A stretch of DNA of 64,000 nucleotides from Cubamyces lactineus (taxonomy: Eukaryota > Basidiomycota > Agaricomycetes > Polyporales > Polyporaceae): the NCBI GenBank assembly GCA_022376465.1, contig JACDTU010000007.1:1364001-1428000 (forward strand), read 5' to 3'. Of the stretch, positions 1 through 12,900 are shown in pieces. Position 1 is the first letter of the stretch, and every line of letters starts with the position of its first letter. The notes beneath the pieces were generated by a model. It was given only the letters and a program-made list of their open reading frames with translations. It did no database searches and was not told the origin of the DNA. The translations under genes and the position numbers were made by a program.

Positions 1-417
1 CGAGATATTCTGTCGTTGCGAAGCGCGGCTCACGACTCGCGATCATATTCGAGTTGAGCCGAGATGAGAGGGCCAGCCAATGCTACGCTGGGCAATATCG
101 ACAGGACCCGCGCCCTAGGGTTCAACTCTAGTCTAACTTCTTGGTGTCCCGCCCCAATGCCCGAGAATGCGCTGCGCGACGTAGAGGCGGTCGGGCTGCC
201 ACTAGCCCTTGCGATCGATACCTCCTCAAGAGCGTGCCGATGAACGCGTAGATGCACAAGCGCGATCGGGACCAATCGGTGTTCCCAGTCGTTTGTATGC
301 AAGGGCACATCATTCCAGATTCTATAGCAAACACACATAACTGGTCTTGGTAAAACACGACAAGTGAACAGATCGCCACGCCATTGCCACCACCCCGTGC
401 CTCGACGTCATAACATG
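1..417. other. Gene-free left edge
   Basis: I see no convincing coding exon here. Open frames on the minus strand lack family similarity and splice logic. The segment lies downstream of the gene ending at 418 and could hold its 3' UTR. Confidence 0.4.
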
Positions 418-1361
418 TCAGTTGGTGTACTTCAAGAGAAGTGAGGTGCCCTCCGGGTTCTCCTTGAAGCGCTGGTTCTGAGCCGCAATCTCGGACGGCG
501 TCGCAAGTCTGAAGCAGCCGCTGGGGCGGGCAGCGCTGGAGAAGGCGTCTTCGTGCTTCGTCACCTTGAAGGCGAACTCGAGGATGTAGCGCGCGCCGGT
601 AGGATGCCTCTTTTCGCTGGACAGGGTTTTTCCTGCGCCCTGGGACAATGCGCAGATCAGTTGATGACTCGGATTCGCGATGGTGCACAGAATGCGACGT
701 ACGGCGCGGGACGTGGTGTTGACGATCTTACCAACGGTATTGTAAGGGATCTCGAACAATTGTCCGTTGACACGAACGGGCGGGATGTCCCCAATCACAT
801 AAACCTAAGCCCCAGAACACGCCAGTGAGCAAGTGTATTTTGAGCTGCAACACGAGACAAATACCAGCTGGTGCAACTCAAACTTGGCGTTGGGGTTGGG
901 CCTCCCCCGGCTGGTGGGAGACAACAGAGATGACATTATACCCATTCCTGGACCGTCGTTCGTCCAGATGTTGATGCGCTCATGGGTGATATGCTTCTTC
1001 TGGAAGTTATACACGGTGTTAACCTTCGTACGTATTACCGCTCTCGTCGGAGACTATCCGAGACAAGCGTTGAGAAACCTCAGATGATGATGCCTTGCGA
1101 TGTATAGCGGAGACTTACAGCAGAACGGCTCTCGGCCAGCGCAACATGGCCTGTGATGAGCACAAGCGTTCCCTGAGGGAAGTTCGCGCTGACCGTGTCA
1201 TCCTCCAACACAAGCCAGGTCCGCCCATCGATCTAACCGAGGCAGTTGTCATCAGCATACACCTAACAGGGTCAGACCACATGAACTCACAGGCCAGGCT
1301 GCTTTAGGATCGGATTGTGGGTTTGAGTTTGTGCCCATACAACTGACGGCGCGAGAGGCAT
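418..1361 (-). CDS. Unrecognised conserved-looking protein, spliced
   Basis: I do not recognise the family. Three exons join in frame on the minus strand. The first clear exon begins after an acceptor near 1240 and encodes IDGRTWLVLEDDTVSANF. A GTAAGT intron near 1105 leads to an exon with KKHITHERINIWTNDGPGMG. A second intron (donor near 875, TAG acceptor near 807) leads to VIGDIPPVRVNGQLFEIPYN and on to a TGA at 418-420. The spliced product is soluble, with no membrane span or signal peptide, and has the look of a compact beta-rich domain followed by a charged C-terminal tail. The start is uncertain: an ATG at 1361 opens a short frame, but its natural donor gives the wrong phase, so the first exon may be elsewhere. 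Confidence 0.55.
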
Positions 1362-1885
1362 GGGCGTGAAGGGTCAGGAGCGATGAGGGTCGGAGACGTT
1401 TTGCGACTGCCGCGGTGCTACAACGATATGTCAGTATATAAGTGGGTTGGGGAAAGGCGCTTCATGGTGTATTTGGGCCTGTCGTGAAGTTGTGCATGTT
1501 TTGCGCCTCGCCCGAGAGGGATACCGGACCGTCTCAACCTTCCTGAACAGGAAGGTGATAGTGAGAAATCAGTAGGGTGCCATGAGGTTTCAATATCTGG
1601 GCCTTTCCTACGGTGAGTCAGTTGTTCCAAATATAGTTGTTTATTACCAACGGAGCTGAGCTTAGTCCGCCCAGAAGTCTTCTACGGAGGTTCGATCGGA
1701 GTAATTGATGTCCTGAAGCGAATAGACACGCATAGGCGTTGTACCCTCGACGTTGCACTGGTGATTGCAGATAATTGCGTTAATCGTTGCACAGCATGAT
1801 TGGGGATTGTACTACCCGCCAGTGGGACGGCAATTACGAAAGAGACGAAGACACCAACTAACGATATCACGCAGGCGTGTTCCAC
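1362..1885. other. Intergenic, no gene seen
   Basis: Between the unknown gene and the stop of the kinase-like gene on the same strand. Small open frames lack similarity or splice support. It should contain the 3' UTR of the kinase-like gene and the promoter of the downstream gene. Confidence 0.4.
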
Positions 1886-3516
1886 CTAGATACCGAGAGA
1901 GCGGCGCACAAACGGTACGATCCTGCAACCGAGTTCAGTAGTGCTGATCCAACGCATTATACGCGTTGTCCATGATAAGGGCGGCGGTCGGTGGGACTGC
2001 CATTTGATCTGATCATCCGGATGCAGCCGAGACCAATAACGCTCTGGATGGTCTAAGACGTCGCAGTCAGGTTTCAAGTTGACGGCGGAATCCAGAACAT
2101 CAGGTGGTAGTGCCCCCTCGATTTCGTGGACGAAAGCAAGTGCTTCGGCTGCGGTGAATCGATCATCGATGACGTGCGTTGTCATCCTGCTGAATAGGGC
2201 AGCTAGAAAGGGGCTGGAGGGGATGGCTTCCTGGGGAACTGTCAGTAAATGCTGCGGTGAATGAAGACATACTCACAGCGAAGTAGAACGAGAAGAGGTT
2301 GCCGAGACAAGCCACGTCAAACGCGAATGGATTGTAGTACGGTTCACCTTGATAGATGTCTGTCGGATGATAGTCCGACCTCCCGATGAAAGCTTCAGAG
2401 GCAGGTCGCAGACAATCCTTGAGGGAGGTTGAAGGCGGTAGGTGCAAGGATAGGTCAAAGTCGAATAGTGCATACAATGCAGAGGACGACTGGTAATGAG
2501 CGCGCAAGCATTTCGTACAGCTGGCCTTCTGGACGTCGCGGCAGTACCAGTTCAGCAAGATGTTCGACTCATGTATGTCCTGGTTTGTGGTTGTCAAGCG
2601 ATTGTACCACAGATCCGGGGATGCTTCCTTACCCTGTGTGCTATTCTGTGATCGTGGAGGAAGGCAAGGCCCTGAAAGCGATTGAGTTGTCGTAGAGCAG
2701 CGCAACGAAGAGCATGCTCACTATCAAGGTGCACCGGATGAATATAAGGATCGCGCGAAGAGTGTCGAAGTCAGTTATTCGATATTCGGCGCCCCACCTA
2801 CATTGAGATTAGTATCGGACGACCAGTAGAGCATGAACGTACTTACATTGGCATGGCCGCGAAGGCGAACTTGTACGGTGATCCTATTATTGCGATAGGC
2901 GGAAGGACGCACTGAAAGGTACGGCTGTCGTAGAGTTCTTTGCATCCTGCTAAATATCGGTAGATTTGGTCTTCTGGTGTGCCTTTGTCTATCATCTTCA
3001 CGAACAGATCTTGCTGTAATGCGTTGCGAGCACAGCCAAAGTAAGGCTTCACGAGAATCGTCGTCAGCAGTGGAAACAGGCGTCTCACACCATTGACTAT
3101 CATTTGCGTACCGCGAGCTCATAGGGCGCTGGCTGTGCGTCACCACCATGCTGGCAGCGAGAGGCGTACGGGCATGGTACTGTGGGCGTAGGCCCCGGTA
3201 CCCACCAGCGAGAATCGCGTAGTTCACAAAATTGGATGCCGTATGCCGCAACGGAGCTTTGGTAGTCATTCCAGAAAGGTATCATCCAGTTGATGAACAC
3301 TCCCCACGAACGCATCTCCAGGACTGTGTCTGTGGGAAGCTTCAAGAGCAATCAGCTATATACACTTTCAATGAACACCGTGTGTAGACATACCTTCGGT
3401 AGACGGATTGTCTTTCCCAGATTTGAGGCAATGTCATCTGGCGGATTCTCCAGCTCAGCGATTATGCAAGTCGGCGTATCCGGAGCCCTTGTACTAAGAG
3501 TCGAATCAGTCTGCAT
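1886..3516 (-). CDS. Basidiomycete protein-kinase-like protein
   Basis: This belongs to an expanded Agaricomycete kinase-fold family. Exons read in order: MQTDSTLSTRAPDTPTC (start 3516); an N-lobe segment with FVKMIDKGTPEDQIYRYL (about 2990); a catalytic segment with DIHESNILLNWY (about 2570); YALFDFDLSLHLPPS (about 2450); YYNPFAFDVACLGNLF (about 2310); and a tail with DRFTAAEALAFVHE. The catalytic-loop Asp and Asn are present in D-I-H-E-S-N. The position of the usual DFG reads DFD, and the loop Lys of D-x-K-x-x-N is His, as seen in other members of this family. Activity is therefore uncertain. Introns are short GT-AG. No signal peptide or membrane span. Family membership is clear; substrate and role are unknown. 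Confidence 0.75.
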
Positions 3517-4150
3517 GCCAAGATAGGTGTTTCAGGGTAAACCAAGAAGATGCACACAGCAGAAGTTCGTACTGCTAGGAAAGGTACAGCGCTGAGTTTT
3601 GGTGGAACTGTACTTTGGCTGCGAGTGCTACACTATGAAGGAATATGAACCGTGGGAAGAACAATAGCACAGCCACTGCACGCTCATGCCCCCGGGCCAA
3701 GGTTATTGTGTTCACACCCTTTGAAATCCGGGGTAATAATCGATGAACTACGTGCATGACTGGGTGCGACGCAGATGTGCCTGCACCGATCAACCCCACG
3801 CGCGCTGGCAGCTAGCAGCCTAGGGGAGCTTGAGCTACTACTAGCTCACAATGCCACAATTACCGATATATATTCTCGTACATTCGTATGACACTCGCTC
3901 GCGCGCTCACTGATAACCCCCATGCGTCGAATCCCCTCTTCTGTCCTGAAAGACCATATTGGAGGTAAACTAGATGTTCCTGGCGTCTTTCCCTACAATC
4001 CCTGAATTGGCTAGTAGCCTTCAGACTACCATTGCTCCTGGCTCTTGGCGTAATTGATGCAAGGGCCAAGAGACGATGGTAAAGCGGTAGTGCAGGACAA
4101 AGTTGGCGGATCATGAAGCTATAAGGATGGTGATGAAAGGGCATGGCCAA
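3517..4150. other. Intergenic, no gene seen
   Basis: Upstream of the kinase-like gene and downstream of the carrier gene, both on the minus strand. No supported exon, RNA or repeat was found. Confidence 0.4.
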
Positions 4151-5631
4151 TTATAGCCCAGAAACGCGCTTCGCGGCGATCGAGACAACCTCCAAACCAA
4201 GGGAACACACTACCGCTATGAGCGGCGAGATCATATACTGCCAACCATATGAGCAACCATACACTCCATTGATTTGAGGAGGACGGACGTACCGCGACAG
4301 TCAAGTATCCCGCAATCGCGCCCTGGCTGGTATCGACGAGCTCCGCGACACTCACGAGCAGCATTGCCGACGGACCGGCTGGGATGAGGATAAGAAGGAA
4401 CCAGACGAGGCGGTCGTCGACGTACAGCCCGCGCCCGGCGGACGCGAATACGAAGAGGAGCGCGATGACGGGCATGACGAGGAAGCGCACAAAGAGCACC
4501 CAGGACGTCGCGAGCGTGCCCGGGTGCGTAGAGGGCACTATTGCGAGTTCCGCGCCGACGGTGAAGGTTTGCAGGACGACGCTGCAGGGTATGGCGTGAG
4601 TGAGTGAGCGAGTGGGTGGGTGGATGCATTGGTGTGGACGTACAAGAGTTCCCCAAGGTTCGCGACGGCTTGCGTGATGCTAGTGTATAACGCGCCATCT
4701 TCGTTGAGGATGAGCCTGTGCAGCGCAGGAGTTATCTGCACAACGTCAGTCTTGGAAGTTCTCGCGCGTGCGCACTTGAGCGAACGAGACACACCCCGAT
4801 TATCAAAGCGAGAATGGCACCGATGAGCGGTGGGCTCATACCGGACCACACTTTCTTGAGAGGCTTCTCGAGCGGTCGTAGGCGCTCTGGCCAGTGAATA
4901 TCAGGCTGGTCCGCAATATCGTCTAATGCGTGCCTGTACCCCTCTGCTGTCGTCCGCTCGGAGTCGTCGGAATCGTGGTCGTTGTCGTCCAGGAGGCCAA
5001 CGCGCTCCTGGTCCTGCACAACAGCCGTGAGACGTCCTGGGCCCGGCCTCAATCTGTTTTGGCTCTCGGGATCCTGGTTCTTGGGATGCCCCTCGTCACG
5101 CGCCATGATGCTGGGAGTGAACTGAAAGGTGAACGTCTGCTGTACGATGGCGTTGAGGAGAATTAGGGATTTCGCGCGGTCGAGCGTCTCGCTTGCAGAT
5201 TCACCAGACTGCGAGAGCGTGTCGAGAACACCCGTGTGTTCGAGCGACTGGAGCAAGAGTAAGGGAAGCGCGTTCGAATTGGGGCGGCCGCATGCGGCGA
5301 TGGTCCAGTATGGGAGCTTCATGAGGCGTTTTCCGACCCAGCCAATGCCGTGGGCGAGGACGGTACTGAAGAGGCCCCAGAGGGGTATGATCCAGACATC
5401 ACGTAGTTTGCTGGCTGATAGCTGGGGCCCCATCTCCTCTACAATGAGACAAGGGAGGAAAAGGGTTGTACAGAGCTTGGAGATGTTCCGGACGGTCTTG
5501 TGGTCGAGGTATCCTCGCCGAGCCATGATGTAGCCAGCGAGAAGGGTGAGGAGGACGGAGATAGAGCCTTGGAGGGCGCCGAGGAATGTCTGGACGAGTG
5601 TCCCAATCCCCGGGGACATAGTGGAGAGCAT
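4151..5631 (-). CDS. PIN-like membrane transport protein (auxin efflux carrier family)
   Basis: A multi-span carrier of the Mem_trans (auxin efflux carrier/PILS-like) family, expected in the ER or plasma membrane. The first exon starts with MLSTMSPGIGTLVQTFLG and holds the N-terminal bundle (VLLTLLAGYIMARRGYLD, CTTLFLPCLIVEEMGP). A long acidic hydrophilic loop follows at about residues 185-250 (LDDNDHDSDDSE), then the C-terminal bundle: SPPLIGAILALIIG, LILNEDGALYTSITQ, VRFLVMPVIALLFVFAS and LILIPAGPSAMLLVSVAE. Three short introns join in frame; the last (donor after LTVA, acceptor near 4238) gives YMISPLIAVVCSLGLEV and a TAA at 4151-4153. The two bundles with a central loop and the N-rich and proline-containing helices are typical. 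Substrate cannot be inferred. Confidence 0.88.
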
Positions 5632-6910
5632 CGCGGGGCGTTTCGAAGGCTATATGGCTAGCAGAGATGGTCAGAACGAATGCGAATCCAGCTGTGGCGA
5701 AATGCGTACATGTACGTTCCTGTCGTATGTAGAGGGGGAAGAGGGAGCAGGGGAGAACCAGAGAGTGTTGTGCTTCCGGCTGTCTGCCATGGCTGTGTGC
5801 GTGTTCGAACTCCACTTGTGTTGAGCTTTCTCTGGATCACTCCCAACTTGGTCGACGCCTCCGTCCAAACCGCGTCCTCTGACGTCACCGCCAGGCTCAG
5901 CGCAGATCTCGATTCCCAGATCTGAGATCTCTACTTGGCTTAGGCGCCCTTCAAGCCGGCCACTCAGCGATCTCGATCAAACCTCCAACCCATGTCTATC
6001 TGGTCTATTATACGAGATGTTGGTTCCTCTGCAGGAATCCACTGGCATCGTCTGCAGTTAATCCGACGCTGTCGAAAGCCAGTGAGGTGAGTGGTACTAT
6101 TTATTGACCGTGTAACGATCATGTCTTAGAACAGTGTACTTGTGGGCTTCGCAACTGCAGTCTTAACGTCAGGAAAGCCTGGCCAGCGTGAGGTGACGCC
6201 TGCAATCGCGTCCCGCGCTGCGACGTCCGGGAAGACCTCAACATCCGCATCGACCTCGCACACCGTGTCATATCTCGTCGGAAGCTGATGCCCCGCGCGT
6301 CAGCTCATGCGGGTATCGACAGTCCAGCTCGCCCTACCGTCGTTTCGATACGTCTGCATGACGTCTATCTTGCACTGCGAGCGCTCTACCTCGCTCGAAT
6401 GCTGCAAGTACTCCGATCGCACGTATCACTACTAGCATCTCCTCCAAATCTACAAGGGGTTGGACATATAACACCGTGCTATTCCCGAGCAAGTATGTCA
6501 GTTTCTTCGCATGTTGGAACGACGTGATTGGGTGGATGTCATATCAGCCGCGCTCTTCTGTGAAATTGTGGATGAATTACCGTGCCGTCAACGCTTACGG
6601 ATAGGTTCTCCAACGTCTTGTCGAATAGACCTCGATACCGCTCTTACAGACATCGAGCCCCGTCGCCAGTCCGTGCAGTACTGCTTATACCCCGTCAGTC
6701 TACTATCCTTCGGGCGGTCGCAGTGTGATGGAGAACGCCGCTGACAGTGATATCGAGTACAGACACAAGCACCATCCTACGCAAACACCGCCAAAGAAGA
6801 TATACGGCACTAGTGTCCGTCAGTACAGAGATGGAGACGCACAACTTGAACGCTACTATCGTCAATGTTCAAATTCACCGCGCAACCGCTTAGGCAACAC
6901 TACCAATCCT
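5632..6910. other. Intergenic region with no gene seen
   Basis: About 1.3 kb between the start of the carrier gene and the stop of the large helicase gene, both on the minus strand. It should include the carrier promoter. Open frames of 60-110 codons occur on both strands, but none shows family similarity, start context or a matching exon. Confidence 0.45.
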
Positions 6911-9900
6911 TCACCTCCCCCATGCCCACGGGCTCTCTCTGACGCCCTCATTACGCAGAATCTCCTCCAGGTCATTGGCACGACTGTTACCGGCAACGAG
7001 AGTATGCCCCGTGCCCCCGATGGCCGCACCGCATTCGGGGCAGGTTGACATCTGCATTGCACCACCGCACTAGTAAGATGTTGTCGTCAGCACATGAATC
7101 GTAGTGAATTGATAGGGCTCTTACATCTCCAATGACGAATGTATGTCCGTTGGGGCACTTGTAGAAGTGGCCTGTGTGGGCTATTGATAGTCGAGAGTCG
7201 TCAGCTACGAGCGCAACGCTTGCTTAAATGCATCTGCCACTCACAGAACTCGGTACGGAATGCCTTCACTACCTGTGTAAGCTCTTCAAGAGAGACTGGC
7301 TCATAAAAGGTGTCGCGGCGCAGGGAATTCTCCAGCGATTGCCACTCCTTGAGGATAGCTTTGGCCGGCTCAGCAAACTCGGCTTGCAGCCATTCGGCGG
7401 TCCCAACCCCGCCCGTTTTGCCCCACCTAGCCGCACGGTGCCTAACTCCCCACACGCGCGCCGTGGCTTCGGAGAGCTTGGCGTTCGCGATGTCTGCGAG
7501 CTTGTTCTTGGCCTCCCGGGACGTCTTGCCGCTCTGCATCATCATCTTAACGTTGAAGCGGAACTGCTCGAGGTCGATCCGCAGCATGAGGAGGATCGTG
7601 GTCGCTTCCTGGCGGTGGCTCTCGGACTCCTGCGTGATCTTGAGGGCGATTTCGACGTCGGAGGAGGAGGAACGGAGGAGGAACGAGATGTAGGTGCCCC
7701 AGACGCGCTTATTCGTCGGCGGATACTTCGGGCGCGACGCCAGCGTGTCTTGCCATTCCCCAGCGAGCTCCGCCAGAGTGAGACGGATGGTGAGGCTCGC
7801 CCAGAACGACTCGACCAAGAACCGCTTGTCCGCCCTCGGAGGCGGCTGGCCGACCTTCATGCGAGCGAAGCGCATCGCGTACTCTTGTGGGTTCCGGGGC
7901 GCCGTCATCGGGTCCGCGGCGATGCTGTCCAGCTCCTTCTGGAAGAGGTAAGAGAACGACGCTTCCCATGCGTGCGAGTGGGCAGAACGCGTCATCGCGA
8001 TCGATTTCGCATCCCGGTAGGCCGTAAACAAGGTACCGAGCAACTTCTTCCAGGCCTTCGCCTCGTCGGGTGGCAACGAGTGGACTCCTCTGTTCATAGG
8101 ATCGATGACCTCGAGCGCGACGGGGGTCGTGCGGACGGTGCGAAGGATTTTCGTGAGGTTGCTTTGCTGAGATTTCAGCTCCTTGTTGGACACGTTGAGA
8201 GAAACAAACGAGACGTCCGGTGCTGACGTCTTGATTCTGGACGCCGTATCAACCTTGGAGAAGGTGTCCACCTTGCGGCGAACGGAATTCAGCGACTGCG
8301 ACATGTGGGACGCGACGTTGTTCTCGAGGATATCTAGGTCGGCACGCTTGAAGACCCGCCCGTAACGCGGAGCGGTGATCGCCGCGCGACACGTAGGGCA
8401 TGCAGGGGGTTGCTTGAATCCAGAAGGTGGAGCTTCGAGACCAATCCACCTGCCCTCGCGCCCGTCCCGACGGTAGTATTCATTCAATTCGCAGATTCCG
8501 TCGAGTGTCTCCACTGTGAAGACGTGACCGCATGCCGGGAGCGTGATGGTGAGCTCGTCCAAGCTATCGCTGTTGGCGTCTAGCTCGGCCAAAGTACGTT
8601 GCATGACGACGTCGACGACCTTCTCACGGATCTCCTCTGGCGCACATGTCGAACAAGTCTGGATCGAACAGTCCTCTCCGCACACTGGGGAACTTAAGCG
8701 ATCGCTTTTGGAAGGCCTTTAGAACGCAACTTACCAGAGGGACATCGATGGCCACACTCGAGTACTTGTTCGCAGCGTTTGTCACATGGAAGTCGGGCAC
8801 AAATCTGCCAAGTCAATGCACGAATTAGCATATAAAACATCTATTATGGATACCGAAGGCACATACCGCACCACACGGCAGAGGACAGCTTTGGTGAGAA
8901 CAGCGCCTGCGCGGTTGTCAGCTAGATATCGACGGGGCAGAGGGATGGTGGACTGACCATGTACAGGGCTCTTGACACGGCGCGCAAGGTGTAGAGCAGT
9001 AATTCCTGCACCGAGCATGAGCACATACTTGTCGACAAGGCTCCTTGCAGAACACTGTGCATTCGTGGTCCTGCGAACAGCTCTTCCCGCACAGATGACC
9101 GCAGAAGAGGCTGCGTTGGCAGGGATGTGCAACGTGGTTCGTGCGCGGTAGTGCGGCGATGGCAACATCCTCAGACCCCTCCTGATCACCGTCAGTACGA
9201 GTGTTGAGCATTTGACACTGGTGACATTGCGCCTTGCACGAGCGACCACAACAGGCCATGATCCCGTTGCAAGTCACCTTGCAGGCAACCTGACGAGGGT
9301 CGTCGGAGCACCGCATCGTGGCGTCGTGCTCGCAACCAGGGAGGTCTTTCGTCAGAAGCACTGAGCAGGGTACTTCGGCCAGGTTGTCGAGTTGGTAGCT
9401 GTTAAGGCATGTTCAGCGACTATTGCTTCAACTCGAAATCACGATTACTCGCCATTTCACACTAGCCGCAGTGTGGCCACATGGGAGTTCAACCAACTCC
9501 ACGTCCGTTGTGCATCTTCCGCATTCGACCGCACATGCTTTCGTACATGGATGTCCGCGAGGGCAGAGACGGGTACATCGTTGTTCGCAAGAGACAGTGA
9601 TGTGCCTTGGGTCGTCCGAGTGACACTAGATGCATCGTCAGAGGGACTTGTACCAGATTAACCGACGAACTCGCCTTGTACGGGCAGAGGTGACCGCAGC
9701 TCAGACGCGTGTCGCATTGCAACAGGCATCCACCTATGAGCGTTGTCATAAAACAAACAAGACATCTACTATATGGGTGTTAACTCACCATCTGGTGCAA
9801 GGCGCGGAAGTTGCCCGGGCTTGCTTACATGCTGCACAGCGTCAGGGTGTCGCTGGCAAACTATGGGGAAAGCGTTTCCAAGACAATCTCGTTTGGTAAG

Positions 9901-12900
9901 CTCATCGAGGACCGTTCGCCACATCTTGCTCTTCGCCGACAGGTTTTGAGCGTTACCCATGATGTACAGCCCCTCGCGAGCTCTCGAAAGGGCAACTGCA
10001 TGTCGATGAGTACATAGCGGAATTAGTGTGGTAGAATAAGATCGTCACCGTTCGTTCTATTCTCAGACTGAACGGGAAATATAAGTGAAATCTGGCTAGA
10101 GAGCTCGAGGATGCTAGGATTACCTTCAAGAAACCGATGTTGACGCGCCCCTTAGGGTTGTGGCCGAACACCGCATCGTCCTCTTCGGAGCCGCCGGCGT
10201 TGCGCACGAGCGATAGAATGACGATCTGCGAGATTCAATGACATCAGACACAATGACTGAGATCACGATCTCGCACAAACCTTCGCTTCCTCGCCCTGGA
10301 AGTTGTCGATGGTACGGAGCAACACCTACGCCCCAGAAAGTTCAGGAAGGAGGACAGGATTCGCAAGACTATGGCTCACCCTGTGGGACACTTTGACGCG
10401 CTCAAACGCGCTCCCACTTTGGCCAGCTTCATCGGCTTCAGCAGACCTATCGTCGAGTTCTGCTTGGTCTCGCTCGTCGATGACAACTGCGACTTCGCCG
10501 GATAGCGCTTCGCGAAGACGAGCTAGCTGACCTAGATACGCGCAGAGTACCACAATATCGCCTTCGGAAGAATACGTGCCTTGTCTGGAAACAATCATCA
10601 TGTTCAGTATATCGCCAATCGGCGTACATAGACCCGGATTCGTACCGCAGGAGATAGAGCACGAGATCCTTAATCATGTCCACCTTGAATCTCCCGGGTC
10701 AGTGAAACTTGCACGTCGAGGTAGTTCATGCACTGCACGAACCTCAAACTGATTGTACTTGCTCACGAAGTCGTCTTCCCCGCCGTTCTCCTTATGGTCA
10801 TGAGTGAAGAAGAACACGTCTTGCGCGATACCTCGGACGTGTGGGTAGTTCTTGACAAGGTCGTGGTCTTCCAGCTTCGGGTATAGAGTCATCCTAGATT
10901 CTCCGTGAGCGGAGTGGACCGGCGCAGGGTCATCGATCATCGTCCCCTACGTACCGGATCAAATCTGCAATCGCGGGCCTCATACGACGTTGTACGTTTA
11001 TTTGGGACATAGGCATGCCAGAACTGGACAACCGCTCCATTAGGGACATGTCGAACTTGTAGATCAGTCGACCATGCGGATGGTCCATCGACAGGGCTGT
11101 TGAAACTTGAGTATGCGTCGTAAGTTGAGAATCACGTCAGAATGCTCACAGTAGTTGTTCAACGTCGGGCGAAGTTGCAACGGGTCACCGATCAAGATCA
11201 GATGTTGAATGCTCGGGACGAGGCTACCCAGTATGTGTGCTTCCAACACTTGACCTGCTTCCTCGACAAGGAGAATCTTGGGTCCGATACCCTGCAGAGA
11301 GGGCAGACACGAATAGGGTGTTAGTGATCTACACGGCGAATCAGGACGAATGTGTCGCATCACCTTGAGCAAAGTAGTGAGCTTTGCAGCACCTTCCGAG
11401 AATTTGTATGAGTACATGCATGCCGTCGCTGTGGGTGAAGACAACGCACCTGTCGTCGTGCACCCTATGATATCGACATTTCGTAGTAATTGCTTCCGGA
11501 TCTGCAGCGAAATGAGTATACGTCAACAGTACCTTACGGTTCCGCATCGATTCTGTCACTCACCTCCGCCTGGCTCTCCGTGTACTCTCGGGCTGCCTGT
11601 GCGTGCTTCTCCCTGAGACGTCTGAATTCCATTGTTTGCGTCTCCTGCATCGTGACGCGCAGCTCATCCGACCACATCTTGTGAAGCAGCTCGCGTTCTT
11701 GCATGGACATTTTCCAGGCATCTTCCTGCTCGAGCAGCTCCTCCAATGGTCGGAGTGTTGATGGTACAGCAGGGACTTCAGGACATCCAAACATGAGGAA
11801 AAACTGTTGTGGATCAGTGAAATCACTGGGCGTAAGAGCTGCGCCGGCCCCCTTGTCGCTGGCGTCGACTACCGGTACGTCTTGAGTCACACTCGGTGGC
11901 CTAGCCGCAACTGGCTTAGGGAGTGCAGTCGGAGGCACAGCTTGAGCCGGGGATTCGTCCTCGTCCTCACCCATCAGCGTATCCATCAGCCACTCTTCCT
12001 CAGGAGAAGCGTCCAATAGCTCAAAGTCACTGTCCTCGGAATCGCTGTCAGGTCCTTGTTGCCCCTTTGGACTAGCTGCAGTATTACGAGGATCAGGCTT
12101 GGTCTCCGTAACAGCATCGTCGAGCCCAAGGGCGGCGAAACGATTAGTCGTGTGTTGTGTAGCTGTAGTAGGTAGCGCGGATGGAGGAAGTCGTTTGTTC
12201 GACTCGCTTACATGAGTCTCGTGGAGGAAGCCGATGTCCCTCCCGGTCAGCCAGAACTCGTAGATGGTGTCGGTGGAAGGAGAGGACGCTTTCCCGTTGC
12301 GGCCAGTCACGTGCCATCCTCCGTCTTTCTCTGCCTCTTGGAGACTGAACAGAGCTTCGATCCAGGGGGGAGGGCTCTGGATGGAATCGGCGATGACAGG
12401 GCATGCAATAGCGAGGTAGTTGCGTAGGTCATCAATATTTACGTCAGTCTTGAAAAAGTCTTGCATGAACTCCTTGATCTCCTGCTCGACGTCTCGCAGA
12501 GCCCGACGGTAGGAAGCGTACGCAGAGGACAACCGTGTTCGGCCCGCGACATTCTCCATGTTCTCGATTGAGAACTCGGCGATGCGTTCATCCGTCGACC
12601 TAGAACCAAGGCGAACGATCTTCTTGGTGATGTCTGCATCGAGGACTGAGCGTAACATGTGGTCGAGCGCATGGTTGGTGAAAGCAATCATGAGAATGGG
12701 CCCTGCGTCATTGTCAATGAGGACACGGAGCAGCTCTACCCCGGTGTAGCTCTGCAGAAATGAAGTTAGTGCGACCAGCAGCAACAATCATTGTGCTCAC
12801 TACCTTCCCGGTCCCCGGTGGGCTGCAAATCCATATATCAGTGTTGAGCGACGACATCGGACATGCATTGAACGCACCCTTGCATAAGACTGACTGCCCT

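Noticed and set aside
7228..8226. A 332-codon open frame on the plus strand
   Set aside because: It lies opposite the coding exon of the large helicase gene, has Arg/Leu-rich shadow composition and shows no family. The minus-strand frame has NFX1-type content and continuity.
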